A DNA stretch of 64,000 nucleotides from Pyropia yezoensis (GCA_009829735.1 CM020620.1:16698354-16762353), one strand, 5' to 3'. Positions 21,020 to 32,537 are shown, counted from the stretch's first letter. The notes: generated from the sequence alone by a model not told the origin. Numbers and translations are program-made.

Positions 21020-22722
21020 AAACGCACAAGCAGTGGCAAGAACCCCAAGGCACAGAGAAGCCAAAGAGCCCCCGTCAGGCTGCGCGCAACAGAACGTGGG
21101 GAGGATAGGGGCGCGGGGCAAGCGAAAGAACGCTGCCGGCTGGGGGCGGGCCGGCCTCGGTCTCGCCGGCAACCCTCAAGTAGTGAGGTGCACCGGCCGG
21201 CCGGTGCGGCGGGCGGAGTGAGATGACACCCGCCCGTCCGGAAAACGCCACGGCACTGCTATAGCGGCGAGGGCACAGCAGCCTCCGGGCCGCGAGCGCC
21301 AGAAGAGAAAAGAGGGGGGAGGGAGGAATCGGCCACGCGCCGACCGGGCGGTAGGCGCCCGGCGACAACGAAACGGCCGCCCCCTCCCCAGCGGCAATCC
21401 ACCACTGGGTACGGGAGGCGCACAAGGAAACGCAGAACGGCCGCGGGGGGTCCTCCGCGCCGCGCTGCCGCGAGGGGGGGCGGGGAGGCAAAGCAGTATC
21501 GCCCGCGCGGGTCGCAAGCCCCCCCCTTTCTCTGCAGGGAATGAGTCACCTAGAGCCAGCGCCCACCAGCCGCTTGGCCCGCCGCTCCCGCCAGCCCCGC
21601 ATGTCACCAAGTCCGCTCCGCTGCGGCACGGTTACTCCCAGGTTCCAGGAACGTTCGCAAAAATGGGAAGAGGTGTAATAGCCGGAGGGACTTGGGATGC
21701 CATACAGAGGGGGTAATGACCAGGGCGCGCGGGCTTGTGTAGCACAATAGGGATCCATTCCTTGTCCAATGTCAGGGAACACTCACCAGAGGGGATCGGC
21801 AGCAAAGTCACCGGGAGGCCAAGGTTGCTGTCCTTGATGCGCAAGCCACGGGACCAGGACGGGAGCCCAAATGGGAGGGGTTTGTTGTTCTCCCATGGCC
21901 GGCGGTGGATTCGCCGCCGGCCCCCTCCTTAAAAATCCTCGGAGACACCACTAACTACCCTCCGCCCCAAGATGCAAGTCACTCTGGTCATACGTAACTC
22001 GTAGGTACCGTCACCAAAGTGAACTCCGAGCTTGACAGTCAAGGATTAGAAGTAGTCCCCCCAGACTAGGGTCACAATACGGTCACCCATGTTGCGACAT
22101 ATCCCCCCCTTAGATTCGGCGCGTCCTCGGGTTGATTTGCATTCGCCTTACCGAATGAAACCATGTCGCGCGACCGTTTACCAGTCGGGCGGGGCCTTGC
22201 GCCCGTTCACAGCAGCCACCCCGTTCCGGAGTTGGTTGAGGGGGGTTTCCCCCTCTGTGTGGCGCACAAGCGATCTGTTCTCCGGACCGTTGAAAGTCCC
22301 GATGCGGGCTTCGGGTCACGACTTCAGGGGGGGGGGGTGCATGTAGTTCCGCCACCAGGTGTCTGGTGGTGGATGCGCCCATCTCGTGTGGCCCAGAAAG
22401 GGGGGGCCGCGTCCGCGTTACGCGGGGGAGGTTGCACGGGGGGTCACCGCCCTGGTTCACCCCGTGGGAGGGTGTGACGTGGGCCCAGGTGCCTTGGTGG
22501 AGTGCCCTGGTAGCTATGTGTGGCGCGCATCGTCCCGATTGCAGCGTTGCCCGTCGCCGGGTGGTGGGGTTCATAAGCGCGGGTACCCGCGCTTCCCTGG
22601 CTCGTCCTTGTTTGCCTAACGTACCAAGGCGTAGCCGGCTGTGGCGCGAGTGCGTGGGGAGCCCCTGCTGCCCCGGATTATCCATTGCCGATCCCCTGGT
22701 ACCTCGGGACGAGACTGACCTC
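21020..22722. other. Unassigned sequence between retroelement remnants
   Basis: 21,020-21,950 is GC-rich with overlapping open frames of no recognisable content. 21,950-22,100 is AT-richer. 22,110-22,722 has open frames on both strands. I can support no gene here. It may be older retroelement sequence because it lies between two remnants. Confidence 0.35.
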
Positions 22723-23644
22723 ATGGTTGAGGAGGAGATGGAGGAAGACGTGGGTCCCGCCGCGCGCTTCCTGGTGAGTGCGTTTGACGGAGGCGAGGCG
22801 GACGTGGACGTCCGCGTGCCGGCGGTAAGCCCGTCGAGGGGGCTGTCATCCTTTTGCAGCGGCACGACGGCGCCGTCGGCTGGCAGTCAACAGCGTGCGG
22901 CGGAGCCGCTCCCTCCTCCTCAGGCGGCCCGGATAGGGACGGGCGATGGTGCCGGCGCGGGTCTTCCTCAAGATGTTCCCGGAGGGGGCGGGATTGTGCC
23001 TGTCGTCGGTGATACTAACTCCCGGCCCTTCATGGCGGGTCGAGGTAAACCGGGTTCCCGGCCGACCAGGGCTCCGGTGACGCCCGTGGCGGACGTGCCC
23101 ACCCATCCCGTCGCGAAGGTGGCCCCGGTGGCTCAATAGCTGCCCGCGGTGCCGCGGGCGTCGGCTGACCAAGACGGGTCTTCACGCCCATGGCGGTGGA
23201 CAGCGGGAGCTATTTCGGCGGGTGCCCGGCCATTTTCTCTCTCCTCGGCCCCGTGCAGCCGTGCCGATACAAGTGCCAGTCGGGCTTCCGCGGGCGCCGA
23301 AAAATCTTCTTAGGCCGGCCCGGATTTCCGCGTTGGATGGTGGCGTAGCGGTTGCGGTGGGGGCCCCTACTATGTCGGTCCCCGACTTGGTGGCTCGGGT
23401 CCGGGGCTTGACTGTAAAGGAGCCCATGGCCTCCGCCGGCCGGATGCTGGTGGACTTCCACCCGCCCGGTTACAGTGGAGGTTCCTCCCGTCCCGTCAAG
23501 CTAGACTAGTGTTGGGTACAGGAGTTGGTGCGGCTGGTCGCGCGCCCGGACGCGGCTCACGTCGAGCATCATTGGGTGCTGAGTCAGCCGGACGACCGGC
23601 ATGTCGAGCTCTGGCGCGCCGGGGTCCGGCGGGGTGAGGTCGTC
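22723..23644 (+). pseudogene. Degenerate reading frame cut by the gypsy element
   Basis: An ATG at 22,723 starts an acidic N-terminus (a Glu-rich run) that stays open to a TAG at 23,137. A second frame, about 23,222-23,644, reads as protein with an in-frame TAG at 23,507 and is still open where the gypsy LTR begins at 23,645, so the LTR interrupts it. The layout of an acidic, Pro/Ser-rich protein with no domain I know suggests an older retroelement gag. The other side of the insertion was not identified at 33,020. Confidence 0.3.
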
Positions 23645-24113
23645 TGTGGCAGTATTGACCCCCAGGTAGGGGGGCAACACGTGCCATGCAAGGGGCGGCA
23701 GGCCACTAGCCTGATCCGTTCCTCCCCCTGCATTTGGGTCCATATTCCCTAAGTTTGGGATAGTTAGCTTAGTAGTAAATCCAACTTGGATTTGAGGGTT
23801 TTCTGCATTTATCGTCTTGAATTTTCGTGTGGCCCGGTGGGCAGGTGCTGGGGTGGGAGATTCTGAGTGGCGAGATTCTGAGGGGACCCTTGGGGGATAA
23901 GGGGAGGGACAGCGGCGCTTGGCCCTGCGTCCCCGTCCCGACCAAGAAACTGTTGGACCACACACCATCCTCTTGTTTGTCAGTGGGGGGTTTGCCCCAC
24001 AACAGGGACAGAGTGTGTGCGACTTGCACTTCTTCCGGTTCCCCCGACACGGGAGGCAGCCCTTGTACACCGCCCCAACTTGGGTGTCGTGTGTGCAAGT
24101 GGTTTTTGCCACA
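23645..24113 (+). repeat. 5' LTR of gypsy element
   Basis: 469 bp, TGTGGCA...TGCCACA. It differs from the 3' copy by A versus T near 24,008 and A versus G near 24,027 in my comparison. Confidence 0.92.
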
Positions 24114-24115
24114 TT

Positions 24116-24133
24116 TGGTGGAGCAGCAGAGGA
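24116..24133 (+). other. Probable primer-binding site
   Basis: TGGTGGAGCAGCAGAGG begins two bases after the 5' LTR. The leading TGG pairs with the CCA end of a tRNA, as in other gypsy elements. I could not name the tRNA. Confidence 0.5.
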
Positions 24134-24232
24134 CAGAGGTAAACTTTACCTCCGGGTGCACCCGGGTGTAGGGGGCCCTCTGTCTCAGAGGAACGGTGGA
24201 CTTGGACCGTGTCATACGGATCGTCAGCCAAC

Positions 24233-26179
24233 ATGGCTAGTTCGGACCCCCCGTCGTCCGGGGAGTACACGGGTGACGCACGTACTTCAGTGCCTTTGAA
24301 TACTGGTGAGACACAGGTGGGTTTACCTGGGGTCGCAGAGGGACTAGAGGTCCCTCAAGCCAGCAGGACTGGAAGTGCGGGCGGGCAACAGGCCACCCCG
24401 ACTCAGTCGGGAGTTCACTCGGGTGACACTTCTGATGTGGGTGGGCCGAAGTCTGGCCACCGTGTGGTACACTCAACGGGAACGTCCCAAGGGGTGAGGA
24501 CTGTCCCCGCGGGTTCCACTCGGGTTGGAGCCAACTTTGGCTTGGAGCCGTCGCCAACTAGGCTTTCGGAGGACGGCGGACCTCCGTTGGTCGGCGATGG
24601 GCTCGCGCCCATGCCCCCGGTTGAGACCCCTGAGGAACGTGGTTACCCCTCAGGTGGACTCCCGGAGGCGGACCGAGACTCAACTGGAGTCGTCAATCCA
24701 CTCCTCGCGGAAACTGTCCGTCGGGAGGCGACCAATGTGTTGCGGCAGACTTTGCCGGACCTGGTGGTCACGATGACGAATACTATTCTGAATCAGATTG
24801 TGGCGAGTTTGCCAGATGGCCTTAATGTCCAGACCGGATTGGGGCTTTCGAGCCCGCAGGCGCAGGGGGAATCCCTCCTCACGCCTATCTCAGGTCGCCC
24901 CGAACAGGGGGCGACACCTGTGACTCCCAACGAGGGAGCCTTACCATACTCGGTGGGGCGCACGCCCTTCACGGGGGAGTTCCCCCCGGAAACGCCGGCG
25001 GCTACACCAAGCGCGCCGCGCCGGACTACAGGCACTGAGGGTGAACTTACCCCAGTGCCACAGCGGCTGTTCCCTCAACGTAAGGTGCCGCCCAAGATCC
25101 AGGTAGTCAACCCGGTCTACCAGAGGATCTTTGACTGTGAGGCCTACGCCCTCCACAACAAGTCGGTGGCGTATGGTCCTGACCAGGCCCGAGCCATGGG
25201 CCGTGCCAAGAAGAATGCACTTCACTCTTTTGGGCACAAAGCGGAGTGGGATGGAACTCCCCCCCTCCGTGTCTTCGAGTTCCTACGTCGTTTCACAAAA
25301 GCCTATGACGACAATGCCACAAGTGAAAGCATGGCTTTCTACATGCTACAGGAGTTTACGAAGGGAGACCTGCGGACAGAACTTATGTCCGTCACGCCCA
25401 GCTCCTCAAGTGGAGGCGCTGGCGAGGTGACGTCCTATTTGGAGCTCGTCAACTGGTTGTTGAGAGCCATTGTTGATGAAGCGGCGCTGGCTTCTCAAGT
25501 CGAGGAGTTTACGCAAGCCCATCAGAAAGAGGCGGAGGAAGAGTTGTCCTTTGCGGAGCGAGTCCGTAAGCTCAACAATCTTTGTGGGTTTCTTCATCCA
25601 CAAGCTGTGGTGAAGAGTCGGTTTGTGGAGGGGCTCCATTGGTCAGTCCGGATGGAGACCCGGGAGCATAACACTGCCCGGGCGACCCTGGCCGAGTTGG
25701 CTAGGTTCGCCTACCGCAGAGGCGAGGCCTACCGCAAGTTGCGGGAGGAACAACGCCAGGAGCGTCAGTCCGAGTTGGCCAAGGAACTGGAGGAGGCGCG
25801 CCAGGCCAGAGAGTTGAGAGAGGCACGCCGAATTCGCAAGGAGAAGGTGGTAGCTGCCGTGGGAACTTCCCTGGGTATCTCTTCGTCTTCCCCAGTTGGG
25901 AAGACCCCTCCGGGAACTGACAATCGGTGTTGGAACTGCAACTCCGATGGACACTGGGCATATGATTGCCCCAAGTTGAGTAGACGCATCCAACAACTTG
26001 TTAGGAATGCGCGTAAGAAGTCGGCTACGAACGAAGTACGTTCACGCCGCGAGGGTGGGTCTCGACCGGTGGTGGCGGTTGCCACACCCTCGGCGAAGGG
26101 GGCGGACACGTCGTCCTCGGACTCGTCGTCTTCCCCTTCGTCCTCAGATTCGGACGCCAAGTCGGCGGGAAACGAATGA
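24233..26179 (+). CDS. gag: Gag polyprotein of gypsy element
   Basis: 648 codons from the first ATG in frame. It has a Ser/Thr/Pro-rich N-terminal third. A capsid-like helical region follows at about 25,090-25,720 with the PPLRVFEFLRRF pattern of the retrotransposon-gag family, then a charged coiled-coil-like stretch (about 25,730-25,850). One CCHC zinc knuckle (CWNCNSDGHWAYDC, 25,928-25,969) precedes a basic then Ser/Asp-rich tail. Gag assembles the particle and packages RNA. The frame is intact. Its TGA stop overlaps the pol ATG (ATGA at 26,176-26,179), so pol expression would need reinitiation or frameshifting. Confidence 0.9.
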   Translation: MASSDPPSSGEYTGDARTSVPLNTGETQVGLPGVAEGLEVPQASRTGSAGGQQATPTQSGVHSGDTSDVGGPKSGHRVVHSTGTSQGVRTVPAGSTRVGANFGLEPSPTRLSEDGGPPLVGDGLAPMPPVETPEERGYPSGGLPEADRDSTGVVNPLLAETVRREATNVLRQTLPDLVVTMTNTILNQIVASLPDGLNVQTGLGLSSPQAQGESLLTPISGRPEQGATPVTPNEGALPYSVGRTPFTGEFPPETPAATPSAPRRTTGTEGELTPVPQRLFPQRKVPPKIQVVNPVYQRIFDCEAYALHNKSVAYGPDQARAMGRAKKNALHSFGHKAEWDGTPPLRVFEFLRRFTKAYDDNATSESMAFYMLQEFTKGDLRTELMSVTPSSSSGGAGEVTSYLELVNWLLRAIVDEAALASQVEEFTQAHQKEAEEELSFAERVRKLNNLCGFLHPQAVVKSRFVEGLHWSVRMETREHNTARATLAELARFAYRRGEAYRKLREEQRQERQSELAKELEEARQARELREARRIRKEKVVAAVGTSLGISSSSPVGKTPPGTDNRCWNCNSDGHWAYDCPKLSRRIQQLVRNARKKSATNEVRSRREGGSRPVVAVATPSAKGADTSSSDSSSSPSSSDSDAKSAGNE

Positions 26180-29100
26180 CCGTTGGAGCTGGTCGTCCGA
26201 AGCTCACAACAGCAGCCTCGGCCAAGTGGGTCAAGAGGACGAATCAACCGTGCCGGATACTGCGGCGACCTAAGGGAGTCCGCCCACCTCGGGTAGGACT
26301 CCCCAAGAACGTAAACCCACTTCGGGTCATCGCGGTGCTGACGGGTGAGAACTTCCAGGTGGCTTGACGGGTGCAACTTGCCCCCGGCCGCGCCTGTTGT
26401 GCCCGTATCGTACTTGATACCGGGTCAGGAGCCTCTTTGATACGCAAGTCGCTATTACCAAAGGAGATGAAGCTCCAACGCTGGAGGTCTAAAGCTGACC
26501 ATCTGATCGATATCAATGGCGGGGTACTTCCCATCGTTGGTGCCGTGACCCTACCAACTAGGTTGGGTACCCATGAGGTCGACGTGACCTATGGTGTAGT
26601 TGAGAATATATCGGTACCCCTGCTTCTGGGTACCCCTTATGTCGTAACACAAGTGCCTTTGATTTGTGGCCCTGAGTATTGGGTCAAGTTGATGAATGGG
26701 GAGACCATCCCCATCCTTGGTAAGGGAAAATCTGTGGCTCCTGTGACAGTCTCACAGTCGAAGCCTGTTTGTTCTGTGAGGGAAGGGTTTACTGCTACCC
26801 TGCGTTTAGCCCGTAAAGTCACGTTGCCCCCCAACTCGGTGGCGCACATTGACGTTGTAACTGATTATACGGGTAACGGGTTGGTGCACCCTCACCCCCG
26901 TCTTGCTCGTAAACACCAAGTGCATGTTGCCCTTGGCACGATGGACTTCAAAGCCGGAGTCCCGTGGAGGATCCAGGTGATGAACCTGAGCTCGTCGCCC
27001 AAGTACTTCAAGTCGGGAGCCAAGTTCGGCTATATCGACCAACACGAGGGACCGGTAGCAGCGGTCACCCTCGACGCGGGCGCAAGTAGCGACCCGAAGT
27101 CCGGAAAGGAGAAGCGTCAAGCCAAGTCGGCCGCCTCTCCTCGGCCCCATGTGAACATGGAGGGTGTTCCACCCAGGTTGAGGGTTCAAGTTGAACGCCA
27201 CTTGGACCAATATCACAAGTTGTGGGATGGTCAATTGGGACTCATGAGAGCTACCCAACACCGGATCGAGTTGAAGCCCGGTGCACCCCCTATACGCCAA
27301 CAACCGTATAGGGGAGGACCTCGTTCAAGGGCCCTCGTTAAGGAGCAAGTTGCTCGCATGGAGGCCCTCGATGTGATCGAGGCCAGTAACGCCGAGTGGG
27401 CGAGTCCGGTGGTTATTGTCCCCAAAGTTGATGGGACCCCCCGGTTCTGTATCGACTACCGTAAGCTCAACGAGAGCACGGTGAAGGACAGTTATCCCCT
27501 ACCTAGGATGGACGACTGTCTGGACTCTCTGAGGGAGGCGAACGTGTTCTCTACCCCGGACTGTAACGCGGGGTACTGGCAAATTCCCATTGCCCCGGAG
27601 GACAGGCATAAAACTACCTTTACCTGTCACTGTGGTACCTACCAGTGCAAGCGTCTACCGTTTGGTCTTTGTAACGCGCCGGCAACTTTCCAGCGCGCTA
27701 TGGACATGATTCTGGCCGGAGTACGGTGGCAGATCTGTCTCGTGTACCTAGACGATATCATTGTGTTCTCCCGAAGTCCGGAGGAACATATTGGCCATCT
27801 TGGCCAGGTGTTCAAGCTACTTGCTGACGCCGGTGTGTCACTGAAGGCGAGTAAGTGCCACCTCTTCACTCAACAGGTGGAATACTTGGGACATGTTGTC
27901 CGTCCGGGGCGTCTCAGTGTCAACGAGAAGAACTTGAGGGCCATCCGTAAGGCTCAGTATCCCCGGACCCAGACCCCGATGAGGAGCTTCCTCGGGATGT
28001 GTAACGTGTACCGACGTTTCACCAAGGGCTTCGCCAAGGTGGCGAAGCCGTTGAATGAGCTAGTGAGCTCAACGCTACCGAAGAACCTGCCTCCCCCAAG
28101 TCGGGTGGAGCAGGAATCCTTTGAGACTCTTCGGGACCTTCTGCTGACGCCCCCTATCCGGGCTATTCCCAGATTGGGAGGCCACTACATCCTGGATGTG
28201 GACGCTAGCTACGACCAACTTGGTTGTGTATTGCTTCAGCAGCAGCCGGACAAGGAGTACTTGCCGGTGCGATACTTCAGCAAGGGGCTGAACTCGGCCG
28301 AGAAGAACTACGGAGTCACCGAGTTGGAAGGACTCGCAGTGGTGTGGGCGGTGACGTCACTTCGTCACTACCTAGAGGGTGAGAAGTTCCTCATCCGCTG
28401 TGACCACCGCGCGTTGCAGTTCATCTTTAAGACGGACTGTACGAACACTCGTCTCAATCGGTGGAGGGTGCGACTGGCACCCTTTAACTTTGATATGGAG
28501 TACCGACCTGGCAGGCAACATGCCCTTGCCGACGGCCTTTCTCGGGTACCTACCGAGGGGCTGGACACTAACCCAGTCGATGAGGACATCCCCATCGTGG
28601 GGGTAGTCACGCGCTCGGGTCAGGTGTTGAACCCCGAGGCGCCAGGGAACAAGAAGTACTTGCCTTTGTCCCTGGACGAGCTGGTGAAGGCCCAGTCCGA
28701 GGATCCCTTCTGCAAGTCGCAGAGGGATACACTGGATACAGTGGCGTAGACGCGGTTCTTTCTGGGAGACGATGGCCTCCTCATGAGGAGGGGGGTATTC
28801 CAGGGGACCGAACAACTTGTCGTCCCCGCATCCCTCAAGGACAGTATCCTTGAGAGGGAGCATAACGCTCCCACGGGTGGACACCTGGGGTCTAGTAAAC
28901 TGTACCAGACCCTGAGGACGAGGTACTACTGGCCGTCCATGGTGGTGGACATCTACAGTTGGGTGGCTGCCTGCACAAGTTGTGCACAGAACCGTCTGAT
29001 GGAACGGCGGCCTACTACGGCTATGCTATTGTTCCCGGCCAAGGAGCCCTTTGCCGCGTTGGCGATGGACATCCTTGGGCCACTGCCAGTGACCGAGGAG

Positions 29101-30159
29101 GGCAACCAGTACCTCCTGGTCATCTGTGACCGCTTCACGAAACTTACGCGAGCGATCCCACTGGAAGAGATCACGGCCATGTCGGTCGTGTCAGCCTTCC
29201 TAGATCACTGGGTTGCCGCGTATGGCATTCCGGATAGTACACTATCGGACAATGGACCGCAATTTGCGTCTGTACTGTTTCAGGGAGTGCTGGATATGTT
29301 GGGGGTTAAGGCAAACTATGCCACCCCCTACCACCCACAAACTAACGGGCAGGTGGATCGCTTCAACAAAACTATTGTTCGGCAGCTGCGCCACTATGTG
29401 AGTGAGCATGTGAAAACGTGGGACCAATACATTTCTATTCTTACCACTGCGTACAATTCGCAGGTTCACTCATCTACCGGGGAAGTACCCCTCGCTTTTG
29501 TGACCCCCCGTCGCGTGCGGTCTATTGCCGTGCGGCGGCCGCTCCCAACTAGGGAGGAGGGTGGCAGTACGCCTACTCCTACTGAGAGTAAGGCGGAGTT
29601 CGCTGCTAGGCTTAAAAACCTCATCCCTAAAGTCAGGGCTGAGATGGACAAAGCACAAAAGCGCTACAAGCGTACCTTTGACAAAAAGGTGCGCAATGCT
29701 AAGCATGTCCCCGAGCAGGGTGACTGGGTGCTGGTACACTCACACACCCCAACTGGGGGTAAGTTGGTATTCCAGACAAAGGGGCCGTACCAGGTCCTTC
29801 GTACTGATGGGCGGCGCTTCACCATCGAAAGTGACGATGGGGTCCGCACAGTGAACGGACAGGACGTGGTCAAAGGTGCACCACGACCTGCAGGCGACCC
29901 AGCTTGGGCGCGTTCGGTGGAAGCGTGGCGCCTCCCCTCGCTGCCTGCGGCCAAACAGGGCCCGCAGGAGTACGTGTTCGATAAGTTCATCGACCACGGC
30001 TGGGATGAGGACACTGACCGCCTCATGTTGAGGGTCAGTTGGTTTGGCTACAAAGCCAAGGATGATACGTGGGAGTATGTGGAGGATCTTCCCGCTGAGA
30101 AGGTCCGGGCTTACTGTGCCCGGAACGAGATAGACCCTAACAGCCCTCACTCAACGTGA
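26176..30159 (+). CDS. pol: Pol polyprotein of gypsy element, two in-frame stops
   Basis: One frame from the ATG overlapping gag to a TGA at 30,157, broken by TGA at 26,365 and TAG at 28,747. Order: a short basic leader; retropepsin with LDTGSG at about 26,413; reverse transcriptase with YLDD at 27,745-27,756; RNase H (Asp-Ala near 28,198, Glu in ELEGLAVVWAV near 28,322); integrase zinc-binding H-H-C-C (H27, H34, C64, C67 counted from 28,783); integrase core with D96 and D156; then a chromodomain near the C-terminus (about 29,965-30,125, ending DDTWEYVEDL). The third catalytic position of the integrase, normally Glu in GQxER, is Asp192 in GQVDR. The stops could be loss of function or, for the UGA followed by CGG, readthrough. 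Confidence 0.9.
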
Positions 30160-30270
30160 GGGAAGGCCGAGTAACAGTGCCAAGAGAGTGCTTCAAGTCG
30201 AAGTGGTACGCAGAGTGGCTTTTAACAACAGCCCTAACCCTCACACTCTCACTACCAAGGCAGCTGCCAA

Positions 30271-32037
30271 CTAGGCATGCATGCTAGACTCTCCAACCCC
30301 ACGGCCCTCGCCCTCACATGGAGGCGAGCGGCGAGACCCACGGCGATAACGCTCCCCACCAGTCGGCGGGGCCGGCGGCTCTAAGTCGGAACCGCCGCGC
30401 CCCTCACGGTCGCGCAAGTGGCGACGACCGCGGCTGCCCTTCTGTTCAGTCTTGCGCGCAAGTTGGCGACGCAGACGCCGGACCGACTCCGACTCTGACG
30501 GAGTCGAGGACTCCGAGACGGAGTAAGACAACTCGTCTTCCGACACGGAGGGAGAGCGCCGCGAGTGTCGGCGACGACGGCGAGGAGGCGAGTATGCCCG
30601 GCTCGCGCGACGTTTGCCACGCCCAAGTGGGGCTGGCTGGGGCATAATAGCCCCAATGCGAGCCAACTCGGCCGTCATAAACTCCGCCACCGACTCGCAA
30701 CTCGCGGTCGCCACTGCAGTACGAACGCGCTCCTCAAGTTGAGGAGTCTCGGAATTTTGAAGGGTTGCGGTCGACGCGGCCAACCAGGAAATGGTGCGCA
30801 CCAACGTGGTGATCATCATCTCTGAGGTTCGAGGCGTGGGCGGTAACACTAACTTGGGGTATACCGTCAGGAGGGTGGCCCCCAAGTTGGGGGACACCGG
30901 GGTGGACGACTCAACGGCCACGCTAATCGGGATGTCCCCGTGCGGCTGGTAGGGGACAGGAGGAAGCGGAGGGGCACGCCGAGGTGGCGGGACCCGGGTG
31001 TATCTGCGACTCCGACTTGGGGCCCCCGCAGTGGGTTGAGTCATATGGTCATCATATGAGGGCACGGCCATAACTATGGCATTGTCCGGGGGTGGCGCAG
31101 TGTGGCGATTCACTCCCGGGGCATACGGGTAGTCCCCGATGCCCAACCCCTCTCGTAGGACCACACGGCCGTCGTGAAGTTCACGAGCGACCCACACGAA
31201 CTGGCGAAGTGCGCCATCGTCCTTGGGCCCACGAGTGGGGCGGCGCAACTTGTGCTCAATGCTCTCCCACTCGATAAACTCGTGGAGGCGGAGCATCTCC
31301 TCAAGCAGAGTGAGTTGTCCTGATGAGCACCCCTCAGCAACTAGCTGAGGGGTGAGCTGCTCCAAATCTTGGAAAAGCCGGAGGGGGAGATGCCAGAGCA
31401 TCCCCCGCCGCTGAACACAGGACACCCAGGTCGACATGACCTCGAGGAGCCACTGGGTGGCCAACATGGCCCACACCAGGTGATCAGGGCCAGCCGTCAA
31501 CATGACGGAGCCGAAGTGGTCAAGCAACCGTGGCAGCAGCGCCGGGAACCCGTAGGGGACCTCTACTTGAGGCCACCACTCGGGCTTCTTCGGATAGTAC
31601 TGCTCCTTACTGGCAGCAGACTGCTGAGGAAACTCAAGTTGAGCCGAGGTCACCAAGTAGGGACCTCGCCGGAAGTCCTTCTCCATCCGCACATCAAAGT
31701 GATGAGTGTGCGGATCGGCCTCGTGAAGGTACGGGGGGCGAGTTGCCACAGCGTCCCACGTAAAGGTCGGCAAGTCGCCTGGACCCGGGATAGTTCCCCC
31801 GCGGTCCACCATGGCCTTGGCCCGCTGTACGTCTTCAACCTCCTCGTCGTCCAGGAAGGCAAACTGGTCCGTCCTGAAGCCGGCAGGGAACCCGACCCTA
31901 CGGGGATACTTCTCCCGTAGGCGGTCCCATACCCGACCCATCGCTGCGCCAAGTCGGCCACAGCGAAGAACAGTCAACCCCTCCTCATAGAGGCCAAGCG
32001 GGGTAAAACCACCGCCCCAAGGCCTCACGCGGGACAA
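30271..32037 (-). CDS. Antisense ORF inside the gypsy element
   Basis: A 588-codon open frame, opposite to gag-pol and 110 bp beyond the end of pol. The first ATG is at 31,941, 32 codons in; upstream frame sequence may be reached from 32,039-32,226 by a one-base shift. The N-terminal two-thirds look globular with aromatic and charged residues. The middle is Pro-rich and the C-terminus is strongly Arg/Ser-rich, like an RNA-binding or nuclear protein. I recognise no domain. Antisense or extra ORFs between pol and the 3' LTR are known in some large plant gypsy elements. Plus-strand frames here are short, so this is not a shadow. The 3' LTR or its edge could drive it (inference). Confidence 0.6.
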   Translation of the reverse strand: MSRVRPWGGGFTPLGLYEEGLTVLRCGRLGAAMGRVWDRLREKYPRRVGFPAGFRTDQFAFLDDEEVEDVQRAKAMVDRGGTIPGPGDLPTFTWDAVATRPPYLHEADPHTHHFDVRMEKDFRRGPYLVTSAQLEFPQQSAASKEQYYPKKPEWWPQVEVPYGFPALLPRLLDHFGSVMLTAGPDHLVWAMLATQWLLEVMSTWVSCVQRRGMLWHLPLRLFQDLEQLTPQLVAEGCSSGQLTLLEEMLRLHEFIEWESIEHKLRRPTRGPKDDGALRQFVWVARELHDGRVVLREGLGIGDYPYAPGVNRHTAPPPDNAIVMAVPSYDDHMTQPTAGAPSRSRRYTRVPPPRRAPPLPPVPYQPHGDIPISVAVESSTPVSPNLGATLLTVYPKLVLPPTPRTSEMMITTLVRTISWLAASTATLQNSETPQLEERVRTAVATASCESVAEFMTAELARIGAIMPQPAPLGRGKRRASRAYSPPRRRRRHSRRSPSVSEDELSYSVSESSTPSESESVRRLRRQLARKTEQKGSRGRRHLRDREGRGGSDLEPPAPPTGGERYRRGSRRSPPCEGEGRGVGESSMHA

Positions 32038-32537
32038 CTTATCCCGCCTCCGGGGGAGATCCCGCAGTCAACCCAAAGCCGGGTGACGCGGGAGTCCCAT
32101 CCCCCGGAGCGTTCGCGGAGCCCCCGCCGGAAGTCCCGGCGGGCGCTGCACCGTAGGATGTGTCCTCCATACGCTCGTCGAGAGAGTCCGTCTCAACTCC
32201 CGGGGTCGCCATGGCTCTCCCCAAGTTGGGGAGAGACGCCCTGGCTACAGCGGCACGATACCCGCCTCGAGTTGAGGGGGACTCGGATCGTGGGTAGACG
32301 GGTGGCCTCCCCAGCGTGGGGCGGCCCCGTGGAAGGTGAAGGGGAGGTGGTGGTGAAGGTGAAGTGTGAACCGGGGAGGGCAAGCTGCCGAGTGGGCAAG
32401 CTCGAGGAGAGGGGCGGTCAACGTGACCGCCTCCACATCCGCGTTACGTACTCAAGGGGGGACAGCAAGTCGCGCCCCCAACGCCGAGACGTGCGTTTAC
32501 GCACCCCCTCACAGGGCCGACCGGGTCGGTCGGAACT

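Noticed and set aside
28747..28749. Nuclear code change making UAG a sense codon
   Set aside because: All cases are in mobile elements or a broken gene, TGA and TAA interrupt other frames, and the piggyBac site is an aromatic position, so decay is simpler.
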